This document shows, piece after piece, positions 24,566-32,596 of a stretch of DNA of 36,059 nt. Numbering within the stretch: the stretch's first letter is position 1; each line of letters starts with the position of its first letter. This DNA is from Candidatus Tepidiaquacellales bacterium UBA6667. GTDB lineage: Bacteria > Bacteroidota > Ignavibacteria > Tepidaquicellales > Tepidaquicellaceae. A program made the position numbers and the translations under genes. The stretch spans positions 72,421-108,479 of the forward strand of contig DKKL01000028.1 in assembly GCA_002455255.1 (NCBI GenBank), in the 5' to 3' direction. The notes beneath the pieces are model-generated. The model was not told the DNA's origin. It saw only the letters and a program-made list of their open reading frames with translations, and did no database searches.

Positions 24566-26081
24566 TTATAACTTAGGTTTAAAATTTAAAGAAATTGCCG
24601 AAAATTATCCGGAAAAAATTGCTGTTAAATATCCTGATTTAAAAAGCTATACCTATGCTCAACTTGATAAATCATCCGATTTAATAGCATCATATTTTAT
24701 TTCAGAATTAAATATTAAAAAGTGTGATGTAATTTGCATTTGTAACAATAAATCATTTTACGCTTTTTCTGCTATGATTGCCTGTTTAAAATTAGGGATT
24801 ATTTATACTAATATTGATTTTAATTCCCCTGCCTCCCGACTTCAAAAAATTATAGAGAGATGTAACCCGAAATTAATTTTGAAAGATGATAATCTGGATT
24901 TAAGTGAATCATTATTTGAAAAAAAATATTTAAAGCTGAAAGTTAATGAAATAATAAATTCCGAAGTTAAAACCTTAGATATAAAAGAATATACAAAACA
25001 AATAACAGGTTCTAATCCTGCATATATAATGTACACATCGGGCTCTACGGGTTTCCCTAAAGGTGCAGTAATTACTCATCAAAATTTATTAAATTTTATA
25101 AATTGGGGTAAATCTGAATATTCAATTACAGAAAATGATTTATTTACAAATGTAAATCCGATTTATTTTGATAATTCAGTTTTCGATTTCTATGTTTCAA
25201 TATTTAATAATGCCTGTCTTGTTCCATTTAATAACGAACAGGTAAAAAATACTTTATCTCTTGTAAAACAGATTAATGAGCTTGGATGTACATCCTGGTT
25301 TTCGGTTCCTTCTTTATTAATTTATCTTTTAACTACAAAAGCAATTTCTGAAAATTCATTTAAATCAATCAAAAGAATTATATTTGGAGGTGAAGGTTTT
25401 CCAAAACCAAAGTTAAAAAAGTTATTTGATTTATTTGGAAACCGAATCGAACTTTATAATGTATATGGACCAACCGAGTGTACTTGCATTTGTTCATCTT
25501 ATAAAATATCAGTTAATGATTTCGAAAATATGGAAGAGTTAGCTCCACTTGGCAGATTATCTCCAAATTTTGATTTTGTTTTAATTAATGAAGAATCAAA
25601 TATTGGTGAGTTATGCTTAGCCGGACCAAATGTAGGAATTGGATATTTTAACGATAATGATAGAACTCAAAATTCTTTTATTCAGAATCCTGAAAATAAT
25701 ACTTATAAAGATATAATTTATAAAACCGGAGACTTGGTAGAACTGAAGCAAGATAATTTTCTTTACTTTAGAGGGAGGGCAGATAATCAGATAAAACATA
25801 TGGGTTATAGAATAGAGCTTGAAGAAATTGAATATGCAGTTAATAACATAAAAGATGTAAAAGAAGTTTGTGTAATATATAACAGAATTAATGACTTGGG
25901 CGGAGAAATAAAAGCAGTTGTTGCCGTCAGCAATGGATTAACTGAAAAAAATATATCAAATGAAATTAAAGAAAAATTACCTGATTATATGATTCCAAAA
26001 AAAATTATAATTTTAGATACATTACCAAAAAATCAAAACGGTAAGATTGACCGTGTAAAAATAAAAGAAAGTTACAAATGA
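24546..26081 (+). CDS. Stand-alone amino acid adenylation enzyme (DltA-like, ANL superfamily)
   Basis: The 511 residues contain the adenylation-domain core motifs in order: A3 YTSGSTGFPKG (163-173), A4 FDNSVFDF, A5 NVYGPTE, A6 GELCLAGPNVGIGYF, A7 YKTGDLV, A8 FRGRADNQIKHMGYRIELEE and A10 NQNGKIDR with catalytic Lys500. The FDNS aspartate corresponds to the residue that holds the alpha-amino group in amino acid-activating enzymes, so an amino acid substrate is likely. The length and the FDNSVFDF and TSWFSVPSLLIYLL segments recall DltA, which loads D-alanine on DltC. There is no condensation or thiolation domain, so the neighbouring ACP would be the acceptor. It overlaps the SDR by 20 bp and the next gene by four (ATGA). 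Confidence 0.88.
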   Translation: MADSNYSYNLGLKFKEIAENYPEKIAVKYPDLKSYTYAQLDKSSDLIASYFISELNIKKCDVICICNNKSFYAFSAMIACLKLGIIYTNIDFNSPASRLQKIIERCNPKLILKDDNLDLSESLFEKKYLKLKVNEIINSEVKTLDIKEYTKQITGSNPAYIMYTSGSTGFPKGAVITHQNLLNFINWGKSEYSITENDLFTNVNPIYFDNSVFDFYVSIFNNACLVPFNNEQVKNTLSLVKQINELGCTSWFSVPSLLIYLLTTKAISENSFKSIKRIIFGGEGFPKPKLKKLFDLFGNRIELYNVYGPTECTCICSSYKISVNDFENMEELAPLGRLSPNFDFVLINEESNIGELCLAGPNVGIGYFNDNDRTQNSFIQNPENNTYKDIIYKTGDLVELKQDNFLYFRGRADNQIKHMGYRIELEEIEYAVNNIKDVKEVCVIYNRINDLGGEIKAVVAVSNGLTEKNISNEIKEKLPDYMIPKKIIILDTLPKNQNGKIDRVKIKESYK

Positions 26082-26758
26082 AAGAAATAATTATATTCGG
26101 AACGGGTAAGATTGCTGATGTCATTCAGTATTTTATGCGTGAAATAAGTAATTTATCTGTCAAAGCGTTTACAGTCGATAAAGAATTTATTAGTGATGAA
26201 GAATTTAATGGTTTACCGGTAATAGATTTTTCAAACATTGAAAATTCTTATCCACCTGATAAATATTCCGTTTTTGTTGCTTTGGGCTATCACGATTTGA
26301 ACAGGCTTCGTGCAAAAAAAATTGAAGAATGTGAAAAAAAAGGTTATGAAATAATTTCATATATACACCCTGATTCGGGAATTCCTTCCGATTTACAATA
26401 CGGAAAAAACTGTTTCATAATGGATAATGTATGCATACATCCAAGAGTTAAATTAGGTAACAATGTGTTTGTTTGGAGTGGTACTATTATAGGTCATCAT
26501 TCTGAGATAGGAAATAATTGCTGGTTAACTTCGGGTTGTAATATTTCAGGAGTTGTAAAAGTCGGTGATAATTCTTTTTTTGCAATCAATTCTACTGTTG
26601 GTCACAGTGTTACATTAGAGGGGAATAATTTTCTTGGAGCAAATTCATTAGTAACGAAAAATGCAAAATCAGGTCAAGTATTTATTGCCGAATCAACAAA
26701 ACCATTCAGGTTAGATTCAAATCAATTTTTAAAATTTTCTACATTTAGTAATTTATAA
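26078..26758 (+). CDS. NeuD/PglD-like sugar O- or N-acyltransferase (left-handed beta-helix)
   Basis: The 226-residue protein combines a small Rossmann-like N-terminal domain (MKEIIIFGTGKIAD, then FVALGYHDLNRLRAKKIEEC) with a hexapeptide left-handed beta-helix from about residue 100 (IHPRVKLGNNVFVWSGTIIG, HHSEIGNNCWLTSGCNISGV, then GDNSFFAINSTVGHSVTL). This is the architecture of NeuD and PglD acyltransferases, which acetylate amino sugars or sialic acids with acetyl-CoA. HPRVKLG and GHHSEIG bracket the region where PglD has its catalytic histidine; I did not identify the residue with certainty. In this cassette it could transfer an acetyl or acyl group to the aminotransferase product or to an attached amino acid. 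The start overlaps the adenylation gene (ATGA). Confidence 0.82.
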   Translation: MKEIIIFGTGKIADVIQYFMREISNLSVKAFTVDKEFISDEEFNGLPVIDFSNIENSYPPDKYSVFVALGYHDLNRLRAKKIEECEKKGYEIISYIHPDSGIPSDLQYGKNCFIMDNVCIHPRVKLGNNVFVWSGTIIGHHSEIGNNCWLTSGCNISGVVKVGDNSFFAINSTVGHSVTLEGNNFLGANSLVTKNAKSGQVFIAESTKPFRLDSNQFLKFSTFSNL

Positions 26759-27631
26759 ATGGATACTTTAAGATATGTTTTTGCCGGAAACAGATTTTTT
26801 GTTTTGGAGGAAATGTTAAAATTAGGTTTAGATATTTCTAACATATTTGCCTGCAAAAATTCATATCTTGAAAAGGAATTAATAAAAAGGAATATAGATT
26901 TCAATTTAATTGATGATAAAAAATCATTTATTAATGATCTTTATAATTTAGATTATGATATACTAATATCGAATGGATTACCAATTAAATTACCAATCAG
27001 TAGATTAACTAAAAATAATACTAAAAAATTTATCAATATACATCCATCTTATCTGCCTGATTTAAGAGGCTCAGACCCTGTTCCCGGTGCTATCCTTTTT
27101 GGAAGGAATTCAGGTGCAACCTGTCACTTTATGGATGATTCACTTGATACAGGCGATATAATTTCAAGAGTTTTAATTAAAAATGAAGATAATTTTGATG
27201 TTGATTTTTTATATCAACTTTCATTTGAAGCAGAAAAAAAAGTATTTTTAGTATCTTATAAAAGAAATTTTGAAGTTTCAGAAAAACAAGCAGAAAAAGG
27301 AAATGAAATATATTATACATTTAAAGATGAAGATTTAATATTAAAATTAAATGAGACTCCTTTAGAAATAAAAAGAAGAGTAAAGGCATTTAATAACAGT
27401 TCCAAATTAGCATATTTTTATATTAAAAAGGAAAAAATTATCGTTTACGACATAGAATTGTTTAATTCAAATGAATTTGATTGTTTATTTCAAGAAAAAG
27501 AAGATTTAACTATACTGATGAAGTATAAGAATTTTGTTTTTTTTAAGAAAAATGGTTATTTTATTAAAATGAAAATTGATTCAGAAAAAATGAGTTTTTT
27601 TACTATTGGAGACATACTAAATATTGATTAA
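26759..27631 (+). CDS. Formyltransferase family protein (Fmt-like sugar or amino N-formyltransferase)
   Basis: The 290-residue protein has a formyltransferase catalytic domain. The triad N93-x-H95 ... D130 is visible in INIHPSYLPDLRGSDP and DDSLDTGDIIS, the N10-formyltetrahydrofolate site of Fmt-like enzymes. ATCHFMDD precedes the triad aspartate. Residues ~190-290 are a separate C-terminal region with LKLNETPLEIKRRVKAFNN, comparable to the accessory domain of sugar formyltransferases. Methionyl-tRNA formyltransferase is unlikely because of the position in a polysaccharide cassette and the shortened N-terminus. The likely role is N-formylation of an amino sugar such as Qui4N or Qui3N, or of an attached aminoacyl group. 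It starts one base after the preceding stop and is the last gene of the tightly coupled cassette. Confidence 0.85.
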   Translation: MDTLRYVFAGNRFFVLEEMLKLGLDISNIFACKNSYLEKELIKRNIDFNLIDDKKSFINDLYNLDYDILISNGLPIKLPISRLTKNNTKKFINIHPSYLPDLRGSDPVPGAILFGRNSGATCHFMDDSLDTGDIISRVLIKNEDNFDVDFLYQLSFEAEKKVFLVSYKRNFEVSEKQAEKGNEIYYTFKDEDLILKLNETPLEIKRRVKAFNNSSKLAYFYIKKEKIIVYDIELFNSNEFDCLFQEKEDLTILMKYKNFVFFKKNGYFIKMKIDSEKMSFFTIGDILNID

Positions 27632-27758
27632 TTTTAAATGGATAAAAAAAGGTTTAATATTTAATCCGACAGAAAGATTCACTTGGATGAATAAATACAG
27701 CCAAGTACCTACGGTATTAGATTTAAAAAATAAGTTAAGAAATATTAATTTATATTAA
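27624..27758 (+). pseudogene. 44-codon remnant of a second copy of the following beta-propeller gene
   Basis: Reading from TTG at 27624 to TAA at 27756-27758, the segment encodes INFKWIKKGLIFNPTERFTW, then MNKYSQVPTVLDLKNKLR, and stops after NINLY. It parallels the N-terminus of the intact gene at 27761 (MKWIKKGHIFKPNGEFDWMQ, then SHTTPIAAILLTDRIRI). KWIKKG-x-IF-x-P, the F-x-W-M pair and the L-x-[DN]-[KR]-[LI]-R positions line up. The copy ends where the first propeller blade would continue, as if the rest had been deleted. It overlaps the formyltransferase stop by eight bases and lies two bases before the intact gene. This is a decayed tandem duplicate, recognised by sequence similarity alone. 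Confidence 0.72.
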
Positions 27759-27760
27759 TT

Positions 27761-28723
27761 ATGAAATGGATTAAAAAAGGACATATTTTTAAACCAAATG
27801 GTGAATTTGATTGGATGCAATCTCATACAACCCCAATAGCAGCAATATTACTTACCGATAGAATAAGAATATTTTTTTCCTGTCGATCAAAGGAAGACAA
27901 GAATAGAAATTTTATTTCATATGCAAGCTTTGTTGACTTAGATATTAATAATCCAGTTAAAATTATTTATCAACATGACAAACAATTATTAAAATTAGGA
28001 AACGTTGGTATGTTTGACGAGTATGGTACAATGATTGCAAAACCTGTGATTCATGATAAAGTAATAAATTTTTATTATATGGGTTGGCAAAGATTATCAG
28101 GACTTACTGCCCCATACCAAGTAACACTTGGTTTGGCAAAAAGTTATGATTTTGGTATGTCATTTGAAAAAATATCAAATGGACCGGTTTTGGGTATTGA
28201 TATATATGATCCGATATCTATAGGAAATGTTTCTGTTATTATCGAAAATGGAATATGGAAAATGTGGTATACTAGTTTCACTAGGTGGTGTTTTAATGGA
28301 AAAAAACCAACTCCTGAATATAATATTAAATACGCAGAATCTTTTGATGGCATCTCTTGGAAAAAAACTAATGTGATTTGTGTTAGTGAAAATGAAAATG
28401 GTGGTGTTGCTACTCCCAGTGTTATTAAAATCAATAATACTTATCATATGTGGTTTGGATTTCGACAAAGCTATAATAAAGATGGTAATGTTGCAGGGTA
28501 TAAAATTGGATATGCGAGTTCAATGAATGGGATTGATTGGAAAAGAAATGATGAAATTGCAGGTATTTCCAATTCTAAATCTGGTTGGGATTCAGAAATG
28601 GTTTGTTATCCTCATATTATAAATGTTGGTAAAAAACTTTTGATGTTTTATTGCGGTAATGGTTTCGGTAAAAGTGGATTTGGATATGCGGAATCTAATT
28701 TAGAAGAAATATTTAATTATTAA
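27761..28723 (+). CDS. Glycosidase-like beta-propeller protein of polysaccharide loci
   Basis: The 320-residue protein shows repeated blade-like motifs of a five-bladed propeller related to GH43/GH32/GH130-type folds: FYYMGWQRLSGLTAPYQVTL, WKMWYTSFTRWCFNGKKPTP, YHMWFGFRQS and LMFYCGNGFGKSGFGYAE. No signal peptide is present, so it is probably cytoplasmic. Homologues without clear catalytic activity are common in O-antigen and capsule clusters, where they are annotated only as hypothetical or glycosidase-like. A role in processing or transferring a sugar residue is possible. A truncated duplicate lies directly upstream, and the GT2 start codon follows three bases after its stop. Catalytic acidic residues could not be assigned from sequence alone. 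Confidence 0.7.
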   Translation: MKWIKKGHIFKPNGEFDWMQSHTTPIAAILLTDRIRIFFSCRSKEDKNRNFISYASFVDLDINNPVKIIYQHDKQLLKLGNVGMFDEYGTMIAKPVIHDKVINFYYMGWQRLSGLTAPYQVTLGLAKSYDFGMSFEKISNGPVLGIDIYDPISIGNVSVIIENGIWKMWYTSFTRWCFNGKKPTPEYNIKYAESFDGISWKKTNVICVSENENGGVATPSVIKINNTYHMWFGFRQSYNKDGNVAGYKIGYASSMNGIDWKRNDEIAGISNSKSGWDSEMVCYPHIINVGKKLLMFYCGNGFGKSGFGYAESNLEEIFNY

Positions 28724-28726
28724 ATA

Positions 28727-29626
28727 TTGTTAGTATCAATCATCTGTAATTTTTATAATCACGAAAAATTTGTATCTCAAACAATAAATTCTTTTTTATC
28801 TCAAAAAAAAAATTTTGAGTTTGAAATATTATTACATGATGATTGTTCTAATGATTCAACTCCAAATATTTTAAGAGAATTTGAAAATTATTATCCGAAT
28901 CTAATAAAAGTAATTTATCAAAAAGAAAATCAGTATTTAAAAGGAATAAACGTCTGGACGGAAATTCAATTTCCCCGAGCTAAAGGTAAATATATTGCTC
29001 TATGTGATGGTGATGACTATTGGACGGACCCTTATAAACTGCAAAAACAAGTAGATTATTTAGAAAATAATCCTGATTGTGCTTTTACGTGCCATTCAGT
29101 TCATATTTTAAATGAATCAGGAAATGCAATTCCTTGGAAAGTCTTTGAGAAAGCTAAAGAAATAATATTAACAGAGGATATTATCAAAGCTCATTTTATT
29201 CCAACTTTGAGCTTAGTTTTTAGAACTTCTATAGTTAATAAAATCCCATCATGGTTTAATAAAATTCAAAGTGGTGATATTGCTTTGGAATTGATATTAT
29301 CAACTTATGGATATGGATTTTATTTTTTCAACAATATGGGGGTTTATAGATTCTCTGGGTCGGGTATTACTATCACCTATAGCTTGGAATTTTATAAATT
29401 CATTCAGAATAAAATATACTTGTATTGTAAATTCAATGAATTTTCAAACAATAAATTCAAAGAGATATTAAATAATAGAATTATTGCAATTATCTCGTAT
29501 TACGTAAAAAATAATTCATCAGACTCAAAGTTAAAAATTTTAATTAATTCTTTATATTTACTAAAAGATTTATTGGATAAAAAATATTTAATAAAAGCTC
29601 TCAAACTCATAATGAAAAATTTATAA
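28727..29626 (+). CDS. GT2 family glycosyltransferase
   Basis: This is a GT-A fold enzyme of 299 residues. It opens with LVSIICNFYNHEKFVSQTIN, then LLHDDCSNDSTPNILREFEN, and has the metal-binding phrase IALCDGDDYWTDPYKLQKQV (DGDD from D94). PTLSLVFRTSIVNKIPSW is a typical later segment. No membrane spans are seen; the last 60 residues are basic and helical. The start is TTG at 28727, placing the first beta strand right at the N-terminus. Its stop overlaps the second asnB by one base (TAATG). Donor sugar unknown. Confidence 0.88.
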   Translation: MLVSIICNFYNHEKFVSQTINSFLSQKKNFEFEILLHDDCSNDSTPNILREFENYYPNLIKVIYQKENQYLKGINVWTEIQFPRAKGKYIALCDGDDYWTDPYKLQKQVDYLENNPDCAFTCHSVHILNESGNAIPWKVFEKAKEIILTEDIIKAHFIPTLSLVFRTSIVNKIPSWFNKIQSGDIALELILSTYGYGFYFFNNMGVYRFSGSGITITYSLEFYKFIQNKIYLYCKFNEFSNNKFKEILNNRIIAIISYYVKNNSSDSKLKILINSLYLLKDLLDKKYLIKALKLIMKNL

Positions 29627-31485
29627 TGTGTGGAATTTGTGGAATAATATTTAAAAAAAATATAAACGAAAAATTAATAAAAATATTAAATAATTCACTC
29701 TCTCATAGGGGTCCGGACGGTGAAGGTTATTTCAATTTTGAAAATATTTATTTCGGACATAAAAGATTATCAATTATAGATATTAAAAATGGAAACCAAC
29801 CTATGCAAGATTTTTCAGGAAGGTTTACTATTGTTTATAATGGTGAGTTGTATAATTATTTAGAGATTAAGAAAAATTTGATACAACATGGTGTTAATTT
29901 CAAAACTAATTCTGATACTGAAGTTGTGGTTAATGCATTTTCTATATATGGTATAGAATGTTTTAATATGTTTAGAGGTATGTTCTCAGCTGCAATCTAT
30001 GATAAATTTGAAAAAAATGTTATTTTATTTAGAGATCCTTTTGGAATTAAACCTCTAAATTATTATATCCATCAAGATTATATTGCCTTTAGCTCAGAAA
30101 TTCAATCTTTTATGAAAATTCCAAATTTTTCTGATAAAATTAGTTTTAACTCAATAGATAAATTTTTACAATTTCAATACATTCCCGCTCCTAATTCTGT
30201 TTTTGAGAATATAAAAAAAATTTTACCCGGGTCTTTTTTAATTATAAATTCTAAAGGAAATATAATTGAAAGTAAAAATTATTTTAAATTAGAATTTAAA
30301 ATAGATAATTCAATTAATTTTAATGATGCTCTAAATGAACTTGATGTTAGATTAAATGATTCTGTAGTTAATCATTTGATTTCTGATGTTGAAATAGGTG
30401 CTTTCTTATCAGGTGGAGTAGATTCAAGTTTAATTGTAAATTATATTTCAAATAATTTAAATAAAAAATTCAAAACTTTTAATATAGGTTTCAAAAATTC
30501 AAATTTTGATGAATCAAATTTTGCTAATTTAGTTGCACATAAATATAAAACGGAACACATTTCGGAAATTATAGATGTAAATTTAATAAAAGAATTACCA
30601 AAATTAATAAAACATTTTGGAGAACCATTAGGAGACTGTTCTATTTTACCAACATATTATGTTTCTAAATTAGCAGGAAAATATGTTCCGGTTGTTTTAA
30701 GTGGTGATGGTGGTGATGAGTTTTTTGCAGGTTATTCAACTCACATAAATTGGATTCGAAAATTAACAGGAATAACGAATCATTTTGATAATTTAAATTT
30801 TTTGTATAAATTTATTTATAGATTTTTTCAACTTATGGGGATTGATAAATATAAATTTAAAATTAAATTACCAAACCCAGAGCTTTATTTAGAAATTATA
30901 CAATATATTGATTTCAATACTAGAATTAATTTATGGAAAGATAATTATAAAAAAAAGATTTTAAATAAAAATGAAGAATATTTAGATTATTTTAATAAAT
31001 TTAATCAAAAATATCCTGTGAATACTGCTCAAGGTGTAGATTTGAAATTATATTTACCGAATGATATTCTTTTTAAATTGGATGTTTCTTCAATGATTAA
31101 TAGCGTTGAATCTCGAACACCAATTATTGATTTAAAAGTTTGGGAATTAGCAAAATCAGTAAATCCAGAATTTAATTTAAAAAGAAATAAAAATGGATAT
31201 GTTGGCAAATATCTGTTAAAAAGATTAGCATTGAAATATTTTGATAAAAAATTCGTTTTTAGAAAAAAAGCTGGATTTACAATTCCGGTTATTGATTGGC
31301 TATATACAGATTATGGCAATAAACCTTATATAAATATATTAAAAAATAAAGATTGTTTAATTTATGAATTGTTTGAATATAATAAAATTCAAAGTTATAT
31401 AAAAAATAAGAATCCTAAAGTATGGCTGATTTTTTATTTGGAATTTTGGTTTCAGGAACATAAAGATTTTTTAAATTATGACTGA
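29626..31485 (+). CDS. asnB: Asparagine synthase-like glutamine amidotransferase (AsnB family), second copy
   Basis: The 619-residue length matches the typical AsnB of exopolysaccharide loci. The glutaminase domain shows Cys2 (MCGICGIIF), LSHRGPDGEGYF, HKRLSIIDIKNGNQPM, YNGELYNYLE and NSDTEV. The synthase domain carries the canonical PP-loop SGGVDSS (262-268) and SGDGGDEFFAGY (359-370). It differs clearly from the first copy in the second motif, so the two are not a recent duplication. Amidation of a uronic or other sugar acid is the likely role, using UDP-galacturonate from the epimerase at the left side of the locus or a polymer containing it. The glycosyltransferase at 31478 overlaps its 3' end by eight bases. 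Confidence 0.87.
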   Translation: MCGICGIIFKKNINEKLIKILNNSLSHRGPDGEGYFNFENIYFGHKRLSIIDIKNGNQPMQDFSGRFTIVYNGELYNYLEIKKNLIQHGVNFKTNSDTEVVVNAFSIYGIECFNMFRGMFSAAIYDKFEKNVILFRDPFGIKPLNYYIHQDYIAFSSEIQSFMKIPNFSDKISFNSIDKFLQFQYIPAPNSVFENIKKILPGSFLIINSKGNIIESKNYFKLEFKIDNSINFNDALNELDVRLNDSVVNHLISDVEIGAFLSGGVDSSLIVNYISNNLNKKFKTFNIGFKNSNFDESNFANLVAHKYKTEHISEIIDVNLIKELPKLIKHFGEPLGDCSILPTYYVSKLAGKYVPVVLSGDGGDEFFAGYSTHINWIRKLTGITNHFDNLNFLYKFIYRFFQLMGIDKYKFKIKLPNPELYLEIIQYIDFNTRINLWKDNYKKKILNKNEEYLDYFNKFNQKYPVNTAQGVDLKLYLPNDILFKLDVSSMINSVESRTPIIDLKVWELAKSVNPEFNLKRNKNGYVGKYLLKRLALKYFDKKFVFRKKAGFTIPVIDWLYTDYGNKPYINILKNKDCLIYELFEYNKIQSYIKNKNPKVWLIFYLEFWFQEHKDFLNYD

Positions 31486-32596
31486 TTCAAAATCATTAAA
31501 GAAAATTTTAATTGTAATTGATTCGGCTGAATTAGGCGGCGCAGAAAGACAAGCAATATACCTTTATAACATTTTAAAAAATGAAAACTATTTAGTTAAT
31601 TTTCTTATTTTATCGCAAAAAAAAGGTATCGTTGATAACCTAATTTCAAATAATGATGTTTTTAGATTATCTATTAATAAAAAAATTTTTAATCAATTTA
31701 ATTTTAAAATTTTTCAATTTTATGAGTTAATTAAAAATTCTATAAAATTTATTAGAATTGTCAGAAAATTAAAATGTAATCTAATTATTCCTTTTACTTA
31801 TTACCCAAATATTATTTGTAATATTCTTTTTAAATTTACAAGTGTTAAATCTTGTGTTTGGAATCAAAGAGATGAAGGTAGAAATTTTAATAAAAATATT
31901 TTAGAAAAATTATCTTTAAAAAATGCATCTATTCTAATTTCTAATTCTACCGAGGGTAAACTATTTTTAGAAAAGATAATTAAAAAGTCGGTTAAAATTA
32001 TTTTCAATGGTATTCAGAATCCGAAATTTGTAAAAAATTATATTAACATAGATAATCAAATTTTTAAAATGGTAATGGTTGCAAACTTGCATCAATATAA
32101 AGATCATATAACTCTTTTAAAAACACTTAAAATTTTGATTATAAAATATCCCAATATTTTTTTCATTCTAACTTTGGTAGGTAGAATTTCATCTTATTCA
32201 GCCATTATTTTTAATTTTGTAAAAGATAATAATTTGGAAGATAATGTTGTATTTAAAGGATTTATTTCAGATACGGGTGTGGAGTTGATTAAACATGATT
32301 TATGTGTTTTTAGTTCTGTTAAAGAAGGTCTCCCAAATGGTATTTTAGAATGTATGGCTCTCGGCTTACCTGTAGTTGCTACCAAGATAAATGGTTCTAT
32401 AGATGCTTTGGGGAAGGATTACGAATATTTTGCAAAACCATTTGATGAAATTGATTTTGCTAAAAAAATCGAAGTTTTTATTAATTGTATCACATTAAGA
32501 AAATCAGTCGGAAATAAAAATAAAGTTAGAGTTAATGAATTTTTTTCTCTTGATACATTTAAAAAAAATTATATTGAAATAATAAATTCTTTATGA
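31478..32596 (+). CDS. GT4 family glycosyltransferase
   Basis: This GT-B fold retaining glycosyltransferase has 372 residues. Its N-terminal strand and glycine loop are ILIVIDSAELGGAERQAIYL; the donor domain has MVMVANLHQYKDHITLLKTL, LTLVGRISSY and SVKEGLPNGILECMALGLPV with the E-x7-E motif, followed by VVATKINGSIDALG. It resembles the GT4 at 6999 in layout but differs in sequence. It overlaps the preceding asnB by eight bases and the next gene by four (ATGA), so it belongs to one translation-coupled block. Confidence 0.9.
   Translation: MTDSKSLKKILIVIDSAELGGAERQAIYLYNILKNENYLVNFLILSQKKGIVDNLISNNDVFRLSINKKIFNQFNFKIFQFYELIKNSIKFIRIVRKLKCNLIIPFTYYPNIICNILFKFTSVKSCVWNQRDEGRNFNKNILEKLSLKNASILISNSTEGKLFLEKIIKKSVKIIFNGIQNPKFVKNYINIDNQIFKMVMVANLHQYKDHITLLKTLKILIIKYPNIFFILTLVGRISSYSAIIFNFVKDNNLEDNVVFKGFISDTGVELIKHDLCVFSSVKEGLPNGILECMALGLPVVATKINGSIDALGKDYEYFAKPFDEIDFAKKIEVFINCITLRKSVGNKNKVRVNEFFSLDTFKKNYIEIINSL

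Noticed and set aside
22890..27631. Reading the ACP, adenylation and SDR genes as a nonribosomal peptide cluster
   Set aside because: There is no condensation, thioesterase or multidomain enzyme, and the genes are flanked by sugar aminotransferase and glycosyltransferase genes. A sugar acylation role fits better.
26759..27631. Methionyl-tRNA formyltransferase (fmt)
   Set aside because: The triad is conserved, but the N-terminus is unlike Fmt, no def or rsmB gene is nearby, and the gene is coupled to the amino-sugar cassette.
28144..28468. Two overlapping minus-strand frames of about 96 codons
   Set aside because: Both are shadows of the beta-propeller gene and contain no plausible domain.
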